Shown here one piece after another: positions 36,397-43,029 of a DNA stretch of 43,029 nucleotides; within the stretch, counting starts at the first letter, position 1; the number at the start of each line of letters is the position of its first letter. The notes beneath the pieces were generated by a model. The model made no database searches and had not been told where the DNA came from. It saw only the letters and a list, made by a program, of their open reading frames with translations. The position numbers and the translations under genes are program-made. The DNA comes from Bacteroidales bacterium (GTDB taxonomy: Bacteria > Bacteroidota > Bacteroidia > Bacteroidales > F082). The stretch spans positions 1 through 43,029 of the forward strand of contig JAGYLH010000016.1 of NCBI GenBank assembly GCA_018400955.1, given 5' to 3'.

Positions 36397-36903
36397 ATGT
36401 CAACACAAAAAAAACTCCTTTTATATGGATATGGCAACCCTGGCCGGGAAGACGATGGCCTTGGAGCTGCATTTATTCATCATTTGGAGGAATGGTTGGC
36501 CGCAAACCCTGATCCTTCTGTAAGCCTCGATTGCAATTATCAACTCAATATAGAGGATGCCGAAAAGATTTCGAATTTTGATACCGTACTTTTTGTAGAT
36601 GCTTCACAGGAGGATATCGATAATTTTCAAATCACAAAAGTGGATCCATCGGCATCGCGCATAGAGTTTTCCATGCATGCCGTTTCGGTTTCTTTTGTGG
36701 TTGACCTTTGCCAAAAAATGTTCGGCAGGGCGCCAGTTGCCTATCTGCTGCATATAAAAGGCTATGACTGGAATTTTAATGAAAAATTAACATCAAAAGC
36801 GCAGCAAAATCTTGCACTTGCACTTAAATTTGTAGGTTCGCATTTCGAACAAATTCGTAACCAACAAATCACTTTTGCTGCCAATGAAATTTTTAAAACG
36901 TAA
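36397..36903 (+). CDS. hydrogenase maturation protease (HoxW/HyaD family)
   Basis: A 168-residue endopeptidase of the HybD/HyaD/HoxW family, which removes the C-terminal extension of the large subunit after nickel insertion. The N-terminal LLYGYGNPGREDDGLG block has the G-N and D-D-G-x-G motif with the nickel-sensing acidic residues. VLFVDASQED and the FSMHAVSVSF block follow. It lies directly downstream of hoxH, whose predicted C-terminus still carries an extension after the last histidine, matching its role. The next gene begins ten bases after its stop. Confidence 0.88.
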   Translation: MSTQKKLLLYGYGNPGREDDGLGAAFIHHLEEWLAANPDPSVSLDCNYQLNIEDAEKISNFDTVLFVDASQEDIDNFQITKVDPSASRIEFSMHAVSVSFVVDLCQKMFGRAPVAYLLHIKGYDWNFNEKLTSKAQQNLALALKFVGSHFEQIRNQQITFAANEIFKT

Positions 36904-36913
36904 TACATCAAAA

Positions 36914-37894
36914 ATGGATTTATCAACGAATTACATGGGTTTGAAACTCAAAAACCCAATTGTGGTAAGCAGCTCCAAGCTTACGGATAATGTGGACAAT
37001 ATCAGGGCTTTTGCTGCCGCAGGGGCAGGGGCAGTTGTGCTCAAATCGCTTTTTGAGGAGCAGATAGTAGCCAAAACAGAGGCAGGGCTAAAACGAAACG
37101 ATATGTATTTTTGGTATCCGGAAGCCTCTGATTATGTGGTTAATATATCTAAAGGCAGTGGGGTGGAAGAATACCTTGGCCTGATTAGGGAGGCAAAAAA
37201 AGCAGTTAAAATTCCTATCATTGCCAGCATCAACTGTGTGAGCCCTGTGGAATGGACCAAGTTTGCATCGAAAATCCAGGAAGCCGGAGCCGATGGCATT
37301 GAGCTGAATATTGCCATTTTCCCTTTTGACAAAAATGTGAGCAGCCAGCAAATCGAAGATACTTATATCGAAATTCTGCAAGCTGTTAAGAAAGAAGTCA
37401 GCATTCCGGTAGCTGTAAAAATAGGGCCTTATTTTACCAATACCATGGCCATGGCTTACCGTTTGGCCGAAGCCGGTGCCGATGCCCTGGTACTTTTCAA
37501 CCGTTTTTACAATCCCGATGTGGACATCGCCAGCATGAAGGTGGTTTCGGACAATATTTTCTCCAGCCCCGACGAAAAAGCCATCCCATTACGCTGGATT
37601 GCCCTGTTGAGCGCAGATGGCATCCAATGCGATTTGGCAGCCTCCACGGGTATTCATTATTCCATTGGAGTTGTTAAGCAATTGCTTGCTGGCGCGGCAG
37701 TTACCCAAATATGCACATCAATTTACCAGAATGGCATTCCCTATATCAGCGAAATAGTAAGCGGCCTGGAAGAATGGATGCGCAAACACAACTATAAATC
37801 TGTAAAGGATTTTAAGGGACTCGTAAACAAGCAAACCGAGAACACCGCCGCCTTTGAGCGCATACAATACATGAAACGGAATTTTGATTATTAA
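36914..37894 (+). CDS. dihydroorotate dehydrogenase-like FMN protein at the end of the hox operon
   Basis: A 326-residue TIM-barrel flavoprotein of the DHODH class 1-like family (COG0167). I prefer the ATG at 36914, ten bases after the protease stop, over the overlapping ATG at 36875. Visible blocks are MDLSTNYMGLKLKNPIVVSS, IPIIASINCVSPVEWTKFA (FMN and substrate loop), GADGIELNIA, VAVKIGPYFTN and ASTGIHYSIGVVKQLLAGA (phosphate-binding region). Genuine class 1 enzymes make orotate. This Bacteroidota subfamily is often labelled DHODH-like and its substrate is unsure. The operon position hints at redox coupling to NAD(H) or fumarate-type acceptors, which is only inference. Confidence 0.85.
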   Translation: MDLSTNYMGLKLKNPIVVSSSKLTDNVDNIRAFAAAGAGAVVLKSLFEEQIVAKTEAGLKRNDMYFWYPEASDYVVNISKGSGVEEYLGLIREAKKAVKIPIIASINCVSPVEWTKFASKIQEAGADGIELNIAIFPFDKNVSSQQIEDTYIEILQAVKKEVSIPVAVKIGPYFTNTMAMAYRLAEAGADALVLFNRFYNPDVDIASMKVVSDNIFSSPDEKAIPLRWIALLSADGIQCDLAASTGIHYSIGVVKQLLAGAAVTQICTSIYQNGIPYISEIVSGLEEWMRKHNYKSVKDFKGLVNKQTENTAAFERIQYMKRNFDY

Positions 37895-37933
37895 GCAGTT
37901 TTTGCTTCGTTTTTGTTTTAAAGAAATTCTTGC

Positions 37934-37976
37934 AAACACGGTCTTGAGCATATCGCGCGAGGCTGTGTTTTTTTTT
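37934..37976 (+). terminator. Rho-independent terminator of the hydrogenase operon
   Basis: AAACAC-GGTCTT (37934-37945) can pair with GAGGCT-GTGTTT (37959-37970) including some G-U pairs. A run of nine T follows, 40 bases after the stop of the DHODH-like gene. Confidence 0.7.
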
Positions 37977-38004
37977 ACATTTTTTTTGCCTGAACCATTT
38001 TCAT

Positions 38005-38012
38005 TAAATTCG
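38005..38012 (+). promoter_or_regulatory. possible promoter of the GNAT-YoaP gene
   Basis: TAAATTCG resembles the TAnnTTTG element and is 17 bases before the start codon. TTTG at 37985-37988 could be the -33 element with a short 16-base spacer. Confidence 0.35.
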
Positions 38013-38029
38013 CACAAATCAATTCAATC

Positions 38030-38794
38030 ATGGAAACCTTTACCTTTCAAACTGTAACAGCGGATAGTGTTGCCGAAGCCGGCATTTGTTGTGTTAAAGA
38101 CAAGCAGTCGCCTGCCTATCGGGCCAAGGTTGACTGGTTTCTGGACAAACAAAACAAAGGTCTGCAAATTATTTCAGCCTTGGATCAATCTGGAAAACAA
38201 ATTGCTTTTATCGAGTTTATCCCATCCGAATTGGCCTGGCGACCTGTTCAGGCCAACAACTACTTTTTTATACATTGCATTGCTGTATATAAAAAGGAAG
38301 CGCGGGAAAAAGGATTGGGAAGTGCGCTGATACAACAATGTGAAAAGGCCGCCAGAGAGAACGGAAAATCAGGCCTTTGCACCATGAGCAGCGATGGTCC
38401 CTGGATGGCCAATCGAAGCCTGTTTAAAAAATGTGGTTTTGAGGCTGTTGAAAAACTTGGCCGCTATGAGCTTCTGGTTAAATCATTTGAAACTTCCTAC
38501 GAAACTCCCAAATTTATTGACTGGACCAGGGTACAGGACAAGTATAATGGCTGGCATTTGGTGTATGCTGATCAATGCCCCTGGCACGAAAATGCAGTCA
38601 CCGCTTTGAAAAATGCTGCTAAAGAAAATAACATCGAATTGAAAATCAGTAAATTGCTTACTGCAGATGAAGCAAAGCATGCACCCTCAGGTTTTGGGGC
38701 TTTTAGTTTGATGCACAACGGCAAATTGCTGGCTGATCATTACATCAGCAAAACAAGGTTTATGAATATCCTTAAGAAGGAATTGCAGAAGTAG
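38030..38794 (+). CDS. GNAT acetyltransferase fused to a YoaP-like domain
   Basis: A 254-residue two-domain protein. The N-terminal GNAT domain (about 1-150) has IHCIAVYKKEAREKGLGSAL, the acetyl-CoA-binding R/Q-x-x-G-x-G/A motif, and a C-terminal LFKKCGFEAVEKL block. The C-terminal domain (about 160-254) resembles YoaP-like (PF14268), with VYADQCPWHENAV. It holds a C-P-W motif at C183 in a thioredoxin-like context. The same fusion is known from B. subtilis YoaP. The substrate and function are not known. Confidence 0.78.
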   Translation: METFTFQTVTADSVAEAGICCVKDKQSPAYRAKVDWFLDKQNKGLQIISALDQSGKQIAFIEFIPSELAWRPVQANNYFFIHCIAVYKKEAREKGLGSALIQQCEKAARENGKSGLCTMSSDGPWMANRSLFKKCGFEAVEKLGRYELLVKSFETSYETPKFIDWTRVQDKYNGWHLVYADQCPWHENAVTALKNAAKENNIELKISKLLTADEAKHAPSGFGAFSLMHNGKLLADHYISKTRFMNILKKELQK

Positions 38795-38869
38795 AATCAT
38801 TGCTACGCTCGTTATCAGAAGGCCTAAACAGTTGATGGTTGCTTTTTTATGCTACCAATTTATCGCCCC

Positions 38870-40147
38870 TTATTTCGTGGAAAAAAACTTCGGCTTAACT
38901 GTCAACATCAACCAGCCCCAGGAAGAGAATTTGTTTTTTGCCCCTCCAATTTGCAATATATTGAGTGTTTTGGCAGGTAACATCATAGCATATCCACCGC
39001 GTAAATTAACAGTATTGCCAAAGGAAATTTTAAATCCCAAATCAATTTCTGATCCCAATGCTTTATCCAAAACAGCATTCGGGTCTGGGCTACGGAAATC
39101 ATGCAGCACCTGATTTAGCGTGAAATAATGGTAATCAATCAATATGCTTGCTTTTTGATTGATTTTGTAGGTAATCCCTGCAAAAATATTATTGAGGCCT
39201 CCATTTTTGGTGCGAGCAGCCAATGCATTAAAATAGTCCATATGGCCATAGTATTTATGTCGTGCACCGTAAATGAGGTCGAAAGTGTTCAGTTTTTCAT
39301 TATCGGTATCATTACCCGAAATTAAAGAGAACCCAAGTTTAAGGCGTGTTTTGCCCATGCTGTATTGTGCCGTGCTGTTGGCATTCCAGGCCGAAACACC
39401 TAGCCCGGATTTGTCGGCTCCTGCCTGGTAATAAAAGCTGCCAAATACATCAAAGTCATCCTTTTTGTAATTAACATTGGCACCATAAGTTGTTTTAGCA
39501 TAGATGGTTTCGCTTGTATTTTCTTTCATAAAACCGGTCACTATCCCAATGATACTGGCAGATAGGTTGGTATTCAGGCTGCGTTGGAGCCGCAAAAACT
39601 CAGGCTTCGCAATCCATCAGCAGGAAATTCGTTGCCAAATACATTGTTTTTTGTATTGTTGAAGGAAAAAGTAGCGTCCATTTTGCCAACCAGGCACGTC
39701 GGGTTTGTATAAAAGTGCATCATAACCTGCCGTTATTGTTCCAGTTTCGCTCCGACAAATTCGACTGTCATCGTAATCAAATGTCTGACGGCCAATCCTA
39801 ATCGATGAATTTGACAGAAATGAAAGCTCAGTCCAGGCTTCAAATATAGCTGTGCTGGCATTGTTGCCGAACATTCCGGTTCCGGCAACAACATTGTCAT
39901 TGCCCCATAACCTGACATCCTGAAAACTAATCCGGCTGCTAAGCCAGTCTTTCTTATAATCGGCTATGAGCCCGTATCCGTTGGTCAGATTAACAAGGGG
40001 CAGCAGCATCGGTTCTTGTTTTCAATTGGGAATAGCCATCACGGTATTCCAGCCTTGGCCTGAATTCGCCTTTGCAGGCTAAATTGTGCAGTCAAACCGG
40101 TTGAAATAAAGAGAAATAATGCGAATAGAAGTTTCGGCTTTTTTCAT
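38870..40147 (-). pseudogene. outer-membrane beta-barrel protein, alginate-export/porin-like, broken by at least six frameshifts
   Basis: The start is the ATG at 40147 with a signal peptide that can be read across one lost A as KPKLLFALFLFISTGLTAQF. The mature start GEFRPRLEYRDGY appears in another frame. The central frame (39617-40009) has DWLSSRISFQDVRLWGNDN and SSIRIGRQTFDYDD. The last frame (38870-39595) continues with barrel-like alternating strands and ends KPKFFSTK, an aromatic-rich C-terminus typical of outer-membrane barrels. These match alginate-export-type porins of Bacteroidota. Breaks occur at about 40140, 40075, 40008, 39755, 39720, 39675 and 39604. The total length is in frame. 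Sequence error or decay are both possible. Confidence 0.65.
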
Positions 40148-40593
40148 AAACTGTTAATGATTCGTTAAAAAAATTAGTTTGCAAAAGTATGAAAATGGAA
40201 TTGACAGGCTATTTATTGAAAAATGCGATTACATATTTTCCCGAAATCACATGAATGCATAAGCAAATGGGGAATTGAATTTCAGCCGCAGGCCTTTCAA
40301 AAAGAATACATTGATGCATTGTTTTCAATTCATTGAAAATGAATGAAATACAATAATACTTGGCAGATATAAGGTATATCAGATGTTTTTCAATGCGATT
40401 TATAATTAAATGCTTCATGTGAAAAATCATCAGAGACACCCAAATGTGCTCAATGCTCGCGCTGCCAGTCAGTTTTGAAGAAATCTATCGTGTCTGCTCG
40501 CATTTCACAAACTTTTGCACAATGAATTGTTATAAGCTTGTTAAATATCGTTAAGTCGTAATAATACTTCAATCAGCCATTATATTTTACAAA
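40148..40593. other. A/T-rich divergent intergenic region with an inverted repeat
   Basis: No gene recognised in this region between the porin-like and TlpA-like genes. TTTTCAAT at 40322-40329 and ATTGAAAA at 40332-40339 form a perfect 8-base inverted repeat with a two-base spacer. It is similar to the second palindrome in the hoxF leader. Near the plus-strand start, TATATTTT at about 40580-40587 is a weak -7 candidate. Confidence 0.45.
40182..40189 (-). promoter_or_regulatory. promoter -7 element TACTTTTG of the porin-like gene
   Basis: On the minus strand the bases are TACTTTTG followed by CA, an exact TAnnTTTG match about 34 bases before the start codon. Confidence 0.55.
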
Positions 40594-41069
40594 ATGAAAG
40601 ACATTGATTCGTTTTATCTTCTCATTTTGATACCCGTCGCCAAAAAGCCAGTACCAGGTTAAGGTTTACAATTTTGAGAATTCAAACCCATACTCAATCT
40701 CTCAAACGACACCACCTATGTCATCAATTTGGGCTACCTGCGTGTGCCCCGCATAAAGGAACTTGATTTTGAGTTAAGTTGAACGCGATGTATAAAATGA
40801 AAATTAAGATGCTTTAGTTAGCCTCGATTTGTGAAAAGCCTGAAAGCCGTTAATCCCGTATGTGGAAAAGTAACGATTTACAGGCCGAAGTGATTATGCT
40901 GCATGAACCCGATGCCAATGCCTGGATACCGCAGGTGGATAATAGTTGGTCAGCGCCATTCCTGCAACAATTATATATAAGAGTGCAAACGCAACTCCGC
41001 AAATTTCACGAAGGAAGTTATACCTATGATGAACTCAATGAAATTGTTAAACCCTTATTAATACCTTAG
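40594..41069 (+). pseudogene. TlpA-like thioredoxin-fold protein, damaged by several indels
   Basis: A thioredoxin-family protein can be followed across frames. SQYQVKVYNFE comes first, then KPILNLSNDTTYVIN, after which the expected F-W-A-x-W-C-x-P-C active site is garbled (the bases spell something close to WATCVCPA). IKELDF, a VSLD segment and VKSL follow, then the clean frame 40860-41069 with DLQAEVIMLHEPDANAWIPQ. The cis-proline loop is visible in the next frame as AIPATIIYKSANATPQ, and the end is HEGSYTYDELNEIVKPLL. It would be a periplasmic thiol-disulfide reductase. It is directly followed by the redoxin gene. Confidence 0.6.
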
Positions 41070-41075
41070 AAAACT

Positions 41076-41670
41076 ATGAAAAAAGTAATTTTCACTCTTC
41101 TTATGGCTGCTTTCAGCCTAAGCTTCGCCGATGGTTATGAAATTGCATAAAGCTGACTTCAAATTGCGCAATGTTGACGGCACCATGGTTTCCATGGCGA
41201 ATTACCCTGATGCCAAAGGATTTATCCTGATGTTTTCGTGCAATCATTGCCCCTATTCTGTGGCTTACGAAGACCGGAAAATTGCCCTGGACAAAAAGTT
41301 TGCGCCCCTTGGCTATCCCGTGATTATTATTAACCCGAATGATTCGACCATTGTGCCGCAAGACAGCTATTCGAAAATGATAGTGAGGGCCAGGGAAAAA
41401 GGTTTTACCTTTCCGTATTTGCTCGATGCAGACCAAACAGTTTTCCGGGAATACGGTGCTACCAGAACACCCCATGTTTTTTTGCTTAACAGGGAAGATG
41501 GAGATCTGATTGTACGCTACATAGGCGCTATTGACGACAACCATGAGGATGCAGCCGCAGCCACCAAGCATTATGTGGAGTCGGCCATTGACAACCTGAT
41601 GAATGGAAAAATGCCTGAACCGGCAACAACACGCGCTATAGGTTGCACTATTAAATTTAAGAAATCGTAA
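41076..41670 (+). CDS. redoxin / AhpC-TSA-like thioredoxin family protein, frameshifted near the N-terminus
   Basis: The start is the ATG at 41076, with a signal peptide KKVIFTLLMAAFSLSFADG. Near 41145 two bases appear lost (GYEI-GDK-ADF expected), after which the long clean frame 41131-41670 continues with ADFKLRNVDGTMVS. The redox motif is C-N-H-C in MFSCNHCPYS. ATRTPHVFLLNRE carries the cis-proline. These are the hallmarks of the periplasmic peroxiredoxin/redoxin group with a CxxC motif. With two bases restored the length is in frame at 198 residues. It lies six bases after the TlpA-like stop and ends at a strong terminator. Confidence 0.8.
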
Positions 41671-41713
41671 TTCACTAGAAAAGCTTCTTACATATAGTAA
41701 TGGCATTCATTAG

Positions 41714-41762
41714 TTGACAGTTGAAGCGCTTTGGCATAAGACTTTAACTGTCAATTTTTTTT
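41714..41762 (+). terminator. Rho-independent terminator after the redoxin gene
   Basis: TTGACAGTT (41714-41722) and AACTGTCAA (41746-41754) form a perfect 9-bp stem with a 23-base loop, followed by a run of eight T. Confidence 0.75.
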
Positions 41763-41817
41763 AGGATATTGATTTGAAAAGCTTATCTTAGCCTATTAAA
41801 TCAAATCATTAAATATC

Positions 41818-43029
41818 ATGAAATCAACAATTTACCTTTTAATCATTGTAACAATGGTCATATCCTGTTCTCCTACAGAGAAAACCAAAGATCAAAATCC
41901 GTTCTTAACTGAATTCGACACACCTTATGGACTTCCTCCATTTGAAAAGATCGAGACAGCACATTTTTTACCTGCTTTTGAAAAAGGCATTGAAGAACAA
42001 AAGGCAGAAATAGAATCCATAACAAATGGTACTGATTTGGTTACCTTTGAGAACACCATCGAAGCCCTTGAGCATAGCGGAGCAATGCTAAACCGCATCA
42101 ATGGCGTCTTTTACAATTTCCGTTCATCCCTTTCAAACGAGGAGCTGCAACAAGTAGCCCAAACACTTTCGCCTATCATGTCGGCTCATGCGGATGATAT
42201 TTTACTGAATGCCAAGCTTTTTGAGCGTGTAAATACAGTTTACCGAAACCGCGAGAGCCTCAGCCTGAACCGGGAGCAACAAACCTTACTCGAAAAAACG
42301 TATAAACGGTTTGTCCGGGGTGGTGCTTTGCTTGAAGCAGCTGAACAGGAGCGGCTTCGTGCCATCAATGAGGAATTGAGCATGCTTTCGCTAACTTATG
42401 GCGATAATTTATTGGCCGAAACAAACAATTTCAGTTTATTGATTGAGGATGAATCTGAACTTTCCGGAATTCCCCAAGCCGCCATCGATGCAGCAGCGCA
42501 AGCGGCAGCGGATGCAGGAGAAACAGGCAAATGGAAGTTTAGCCTGCACAGTCCCAGCTTTAATCCTGTGCTTACATTTGCCGATAACCGCAAATTGCGT
42601 GAGTATATTCATACGGCCTATTTTATGCGAGGCGACAATGATAATGAGTTTGATAATAAAGAAATTGCTGCCAAAATAGTGGCTTTACGTGTTGAAAAAG
42701 CACAGATGCTTGGTTATGATACGCATGCAGCTTTTGTTTTGGAAGAAACCATGGCCAAAACACCTGAAACTGTGCAAGTTTTCCTGAATGAATTGATGGA
42801 TGCAGCCCGTCCTATGTCACAACTGGAAGCCGAAAATTTGCAAAAGCTAATTGATAGTCGTGGCGAAAATTTTAAATTGGAACCCTGGGATTGGGCTTAT
42901 TACACTGAGATTCTCCGAAAAGAAAAATTTGACCTGGACGAATCACAATTACGCCCCTATTTTAAACTGGAAAATGTACGCGATGGCATCTTTGAATTGT
43001 GCAACAAGCTGTGGGGTATTACTTTTGAG
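41818..43029 (+). CDS. M3 family metallopeptidase (peptidyl-dipeptidase Dcp-like) lipoprotein, N-terminal part
   Basis: An open frame of 404 codons starts at the ATG at 41818 and remains open at the window edge. The N-terminus MKSTIYLLIIVTMVISC is a lipoprotein signal with a lipobox ending in C17. The mature start NPFLTEFDTPYGLPPFEKI, with TAHFLPAFEKGI, is characteristic of Dcp/oligopeptidase A-type M3 peptidases, as are EQQTLLEKTYKRFVRGGA and the FSLHSPSFNPVL segment. The zinc-binding HExxH motif lies beyond the window. The enzyme would cut small peptides in the periplasm or at the outer membrane. Confidence 0.9.
   Translation, partial: MKSTIYLLIIVTMVISCSPTEKTKDQNPFLTEFDTPYGLPPFEKIETAHFLPAFEKGIEEQKAEIESITNGTDLVTFENTIEALEHSGAMLNRINGVFYNFRSSLSNEELQQVAQTLSPIMSAHADDILLNAKLFERVNTVYRNRESLSLNREQQTLLEKTYKRFVRGGALLEAAEQERLRAINEELSMLSLTYGDNLLAETNNFSLLIEDESELSGIPQAAIDAAAQAAADAGETGKWKFSLHSPSFNPVLTFADNRKLREYIHTAYFMRGDNDNEFDNKEIAAKIVALRVEKAQMLGYDTHAAFVLEETMAKTPETVQVFLNELMDAARPMSQLEAENLQKLIDSRGENFKLEPWDWAYYTEILRKEKFDLDESQLRPYFKLENVRDGIFELCNKLWGITFE

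Noticed and set aside
40209-40439. Small minus-strand open frame in the A/T-rich intergenic region
   Set aside because: It has no similarity to a known family, and its cysteine- and histidine-rich translation looks like random A/T-rich sequence.

Overview
The window looks like a chromosome segment of a member of the Bacteroidota, probably an anaerobic or facultative Bacteroidales/Marinilabiliales-type organism. The pointers are -7 elements of the TAnnTTTG type, a serC-serA-DUF1015 block, a type B L31, the fused GlmU-like sugar nucleotidyltransferase, a LuxC-type acyl-CoA reductase, DUF3127, Rcp1-like receivers and PAS-rich kinases. No rRNA, tRNA, CRISPR array or insertion sequence was recognised.

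Layout. 1-3.2 kb (minus): serine biosynthesis (serC, serA), a four-helix-bundle gene and the start of a DUF1015 gene. 3.4-11.2 kb (plus): acyl-CoA reductase, L31, GlmU-like enzyme, Lon, a flavodoxin-fold oxidoreductase and an oligopeptide-binding lipoprotein. 11.2-11.55 kb: a gene-free patch of short direct and inverted repeats. 11.55-14.4 kb (minus): kdsA, a Rossmann-fold protein, an EamA transporter and a DUF3127 protein with an SSB-like C-terminal tip. 14.5-17.4 kb: msrA facing hypF. 17.7-19.5 kb (minus): an AT-rich cassette of an SMC/ABC-type ATPase and a DUF4276 protein, a candidate defence module. 20.1-29.9 kb (minus): a signalling island of three PAS-rich histidine kinases and three response regulators. 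30.5-31.5 kb: an agmatinase-family ureohydrolase. 31.7-37.9 kb (plus): a group 3d NAD-linked [NiFe]-hydrogenase operon (hoxF, hoxU, hoxY, hoxH, maturation protease) ending in a dihydroorotate-dehydrogenase-like gene. 38.0-43.0 kb: a GNAT-YoaP protein, a broken outer-membrane protein gene, two thioredoxin-fold genes and the start of an M3 peptidase lipoprotein.

How the genes fit together. HoxF/U would pass electrons between NAD(H) and the HoxY/HoxH hydrogenase. HypF (14 kb away, opposite strand) would make the cyanide ligands of the Ni-Fe site, and the protease next to hoxH would trim its C-terminus. KdsA feeds LPS Kdo and the GlmU-like enzyme feeds UDP-GlcNAc. The signalling island seems to be two operons: an HisKA_3 kinase with a NarL-type regulator, and receiver / PAS kinase / receiver / hybrid kinase.

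Quality caveat. At least seven genes (kdsA, the Rossmann protein, one PAS kinase, hoxH, the porin, tlpA-like, redoxin) are split by single-base indels, many in short homopolymers, while the protein can still be read across the breaks. Where I summed the corrections (kdsA, Rossmann protein, PAS kinase, hoxH, redoxin) the repaired length is a multiple of three and gives a plausible protein. I read this mainly as sequence or assembly error, but true pseudogenisation cannot be excluded from the sequence alone.
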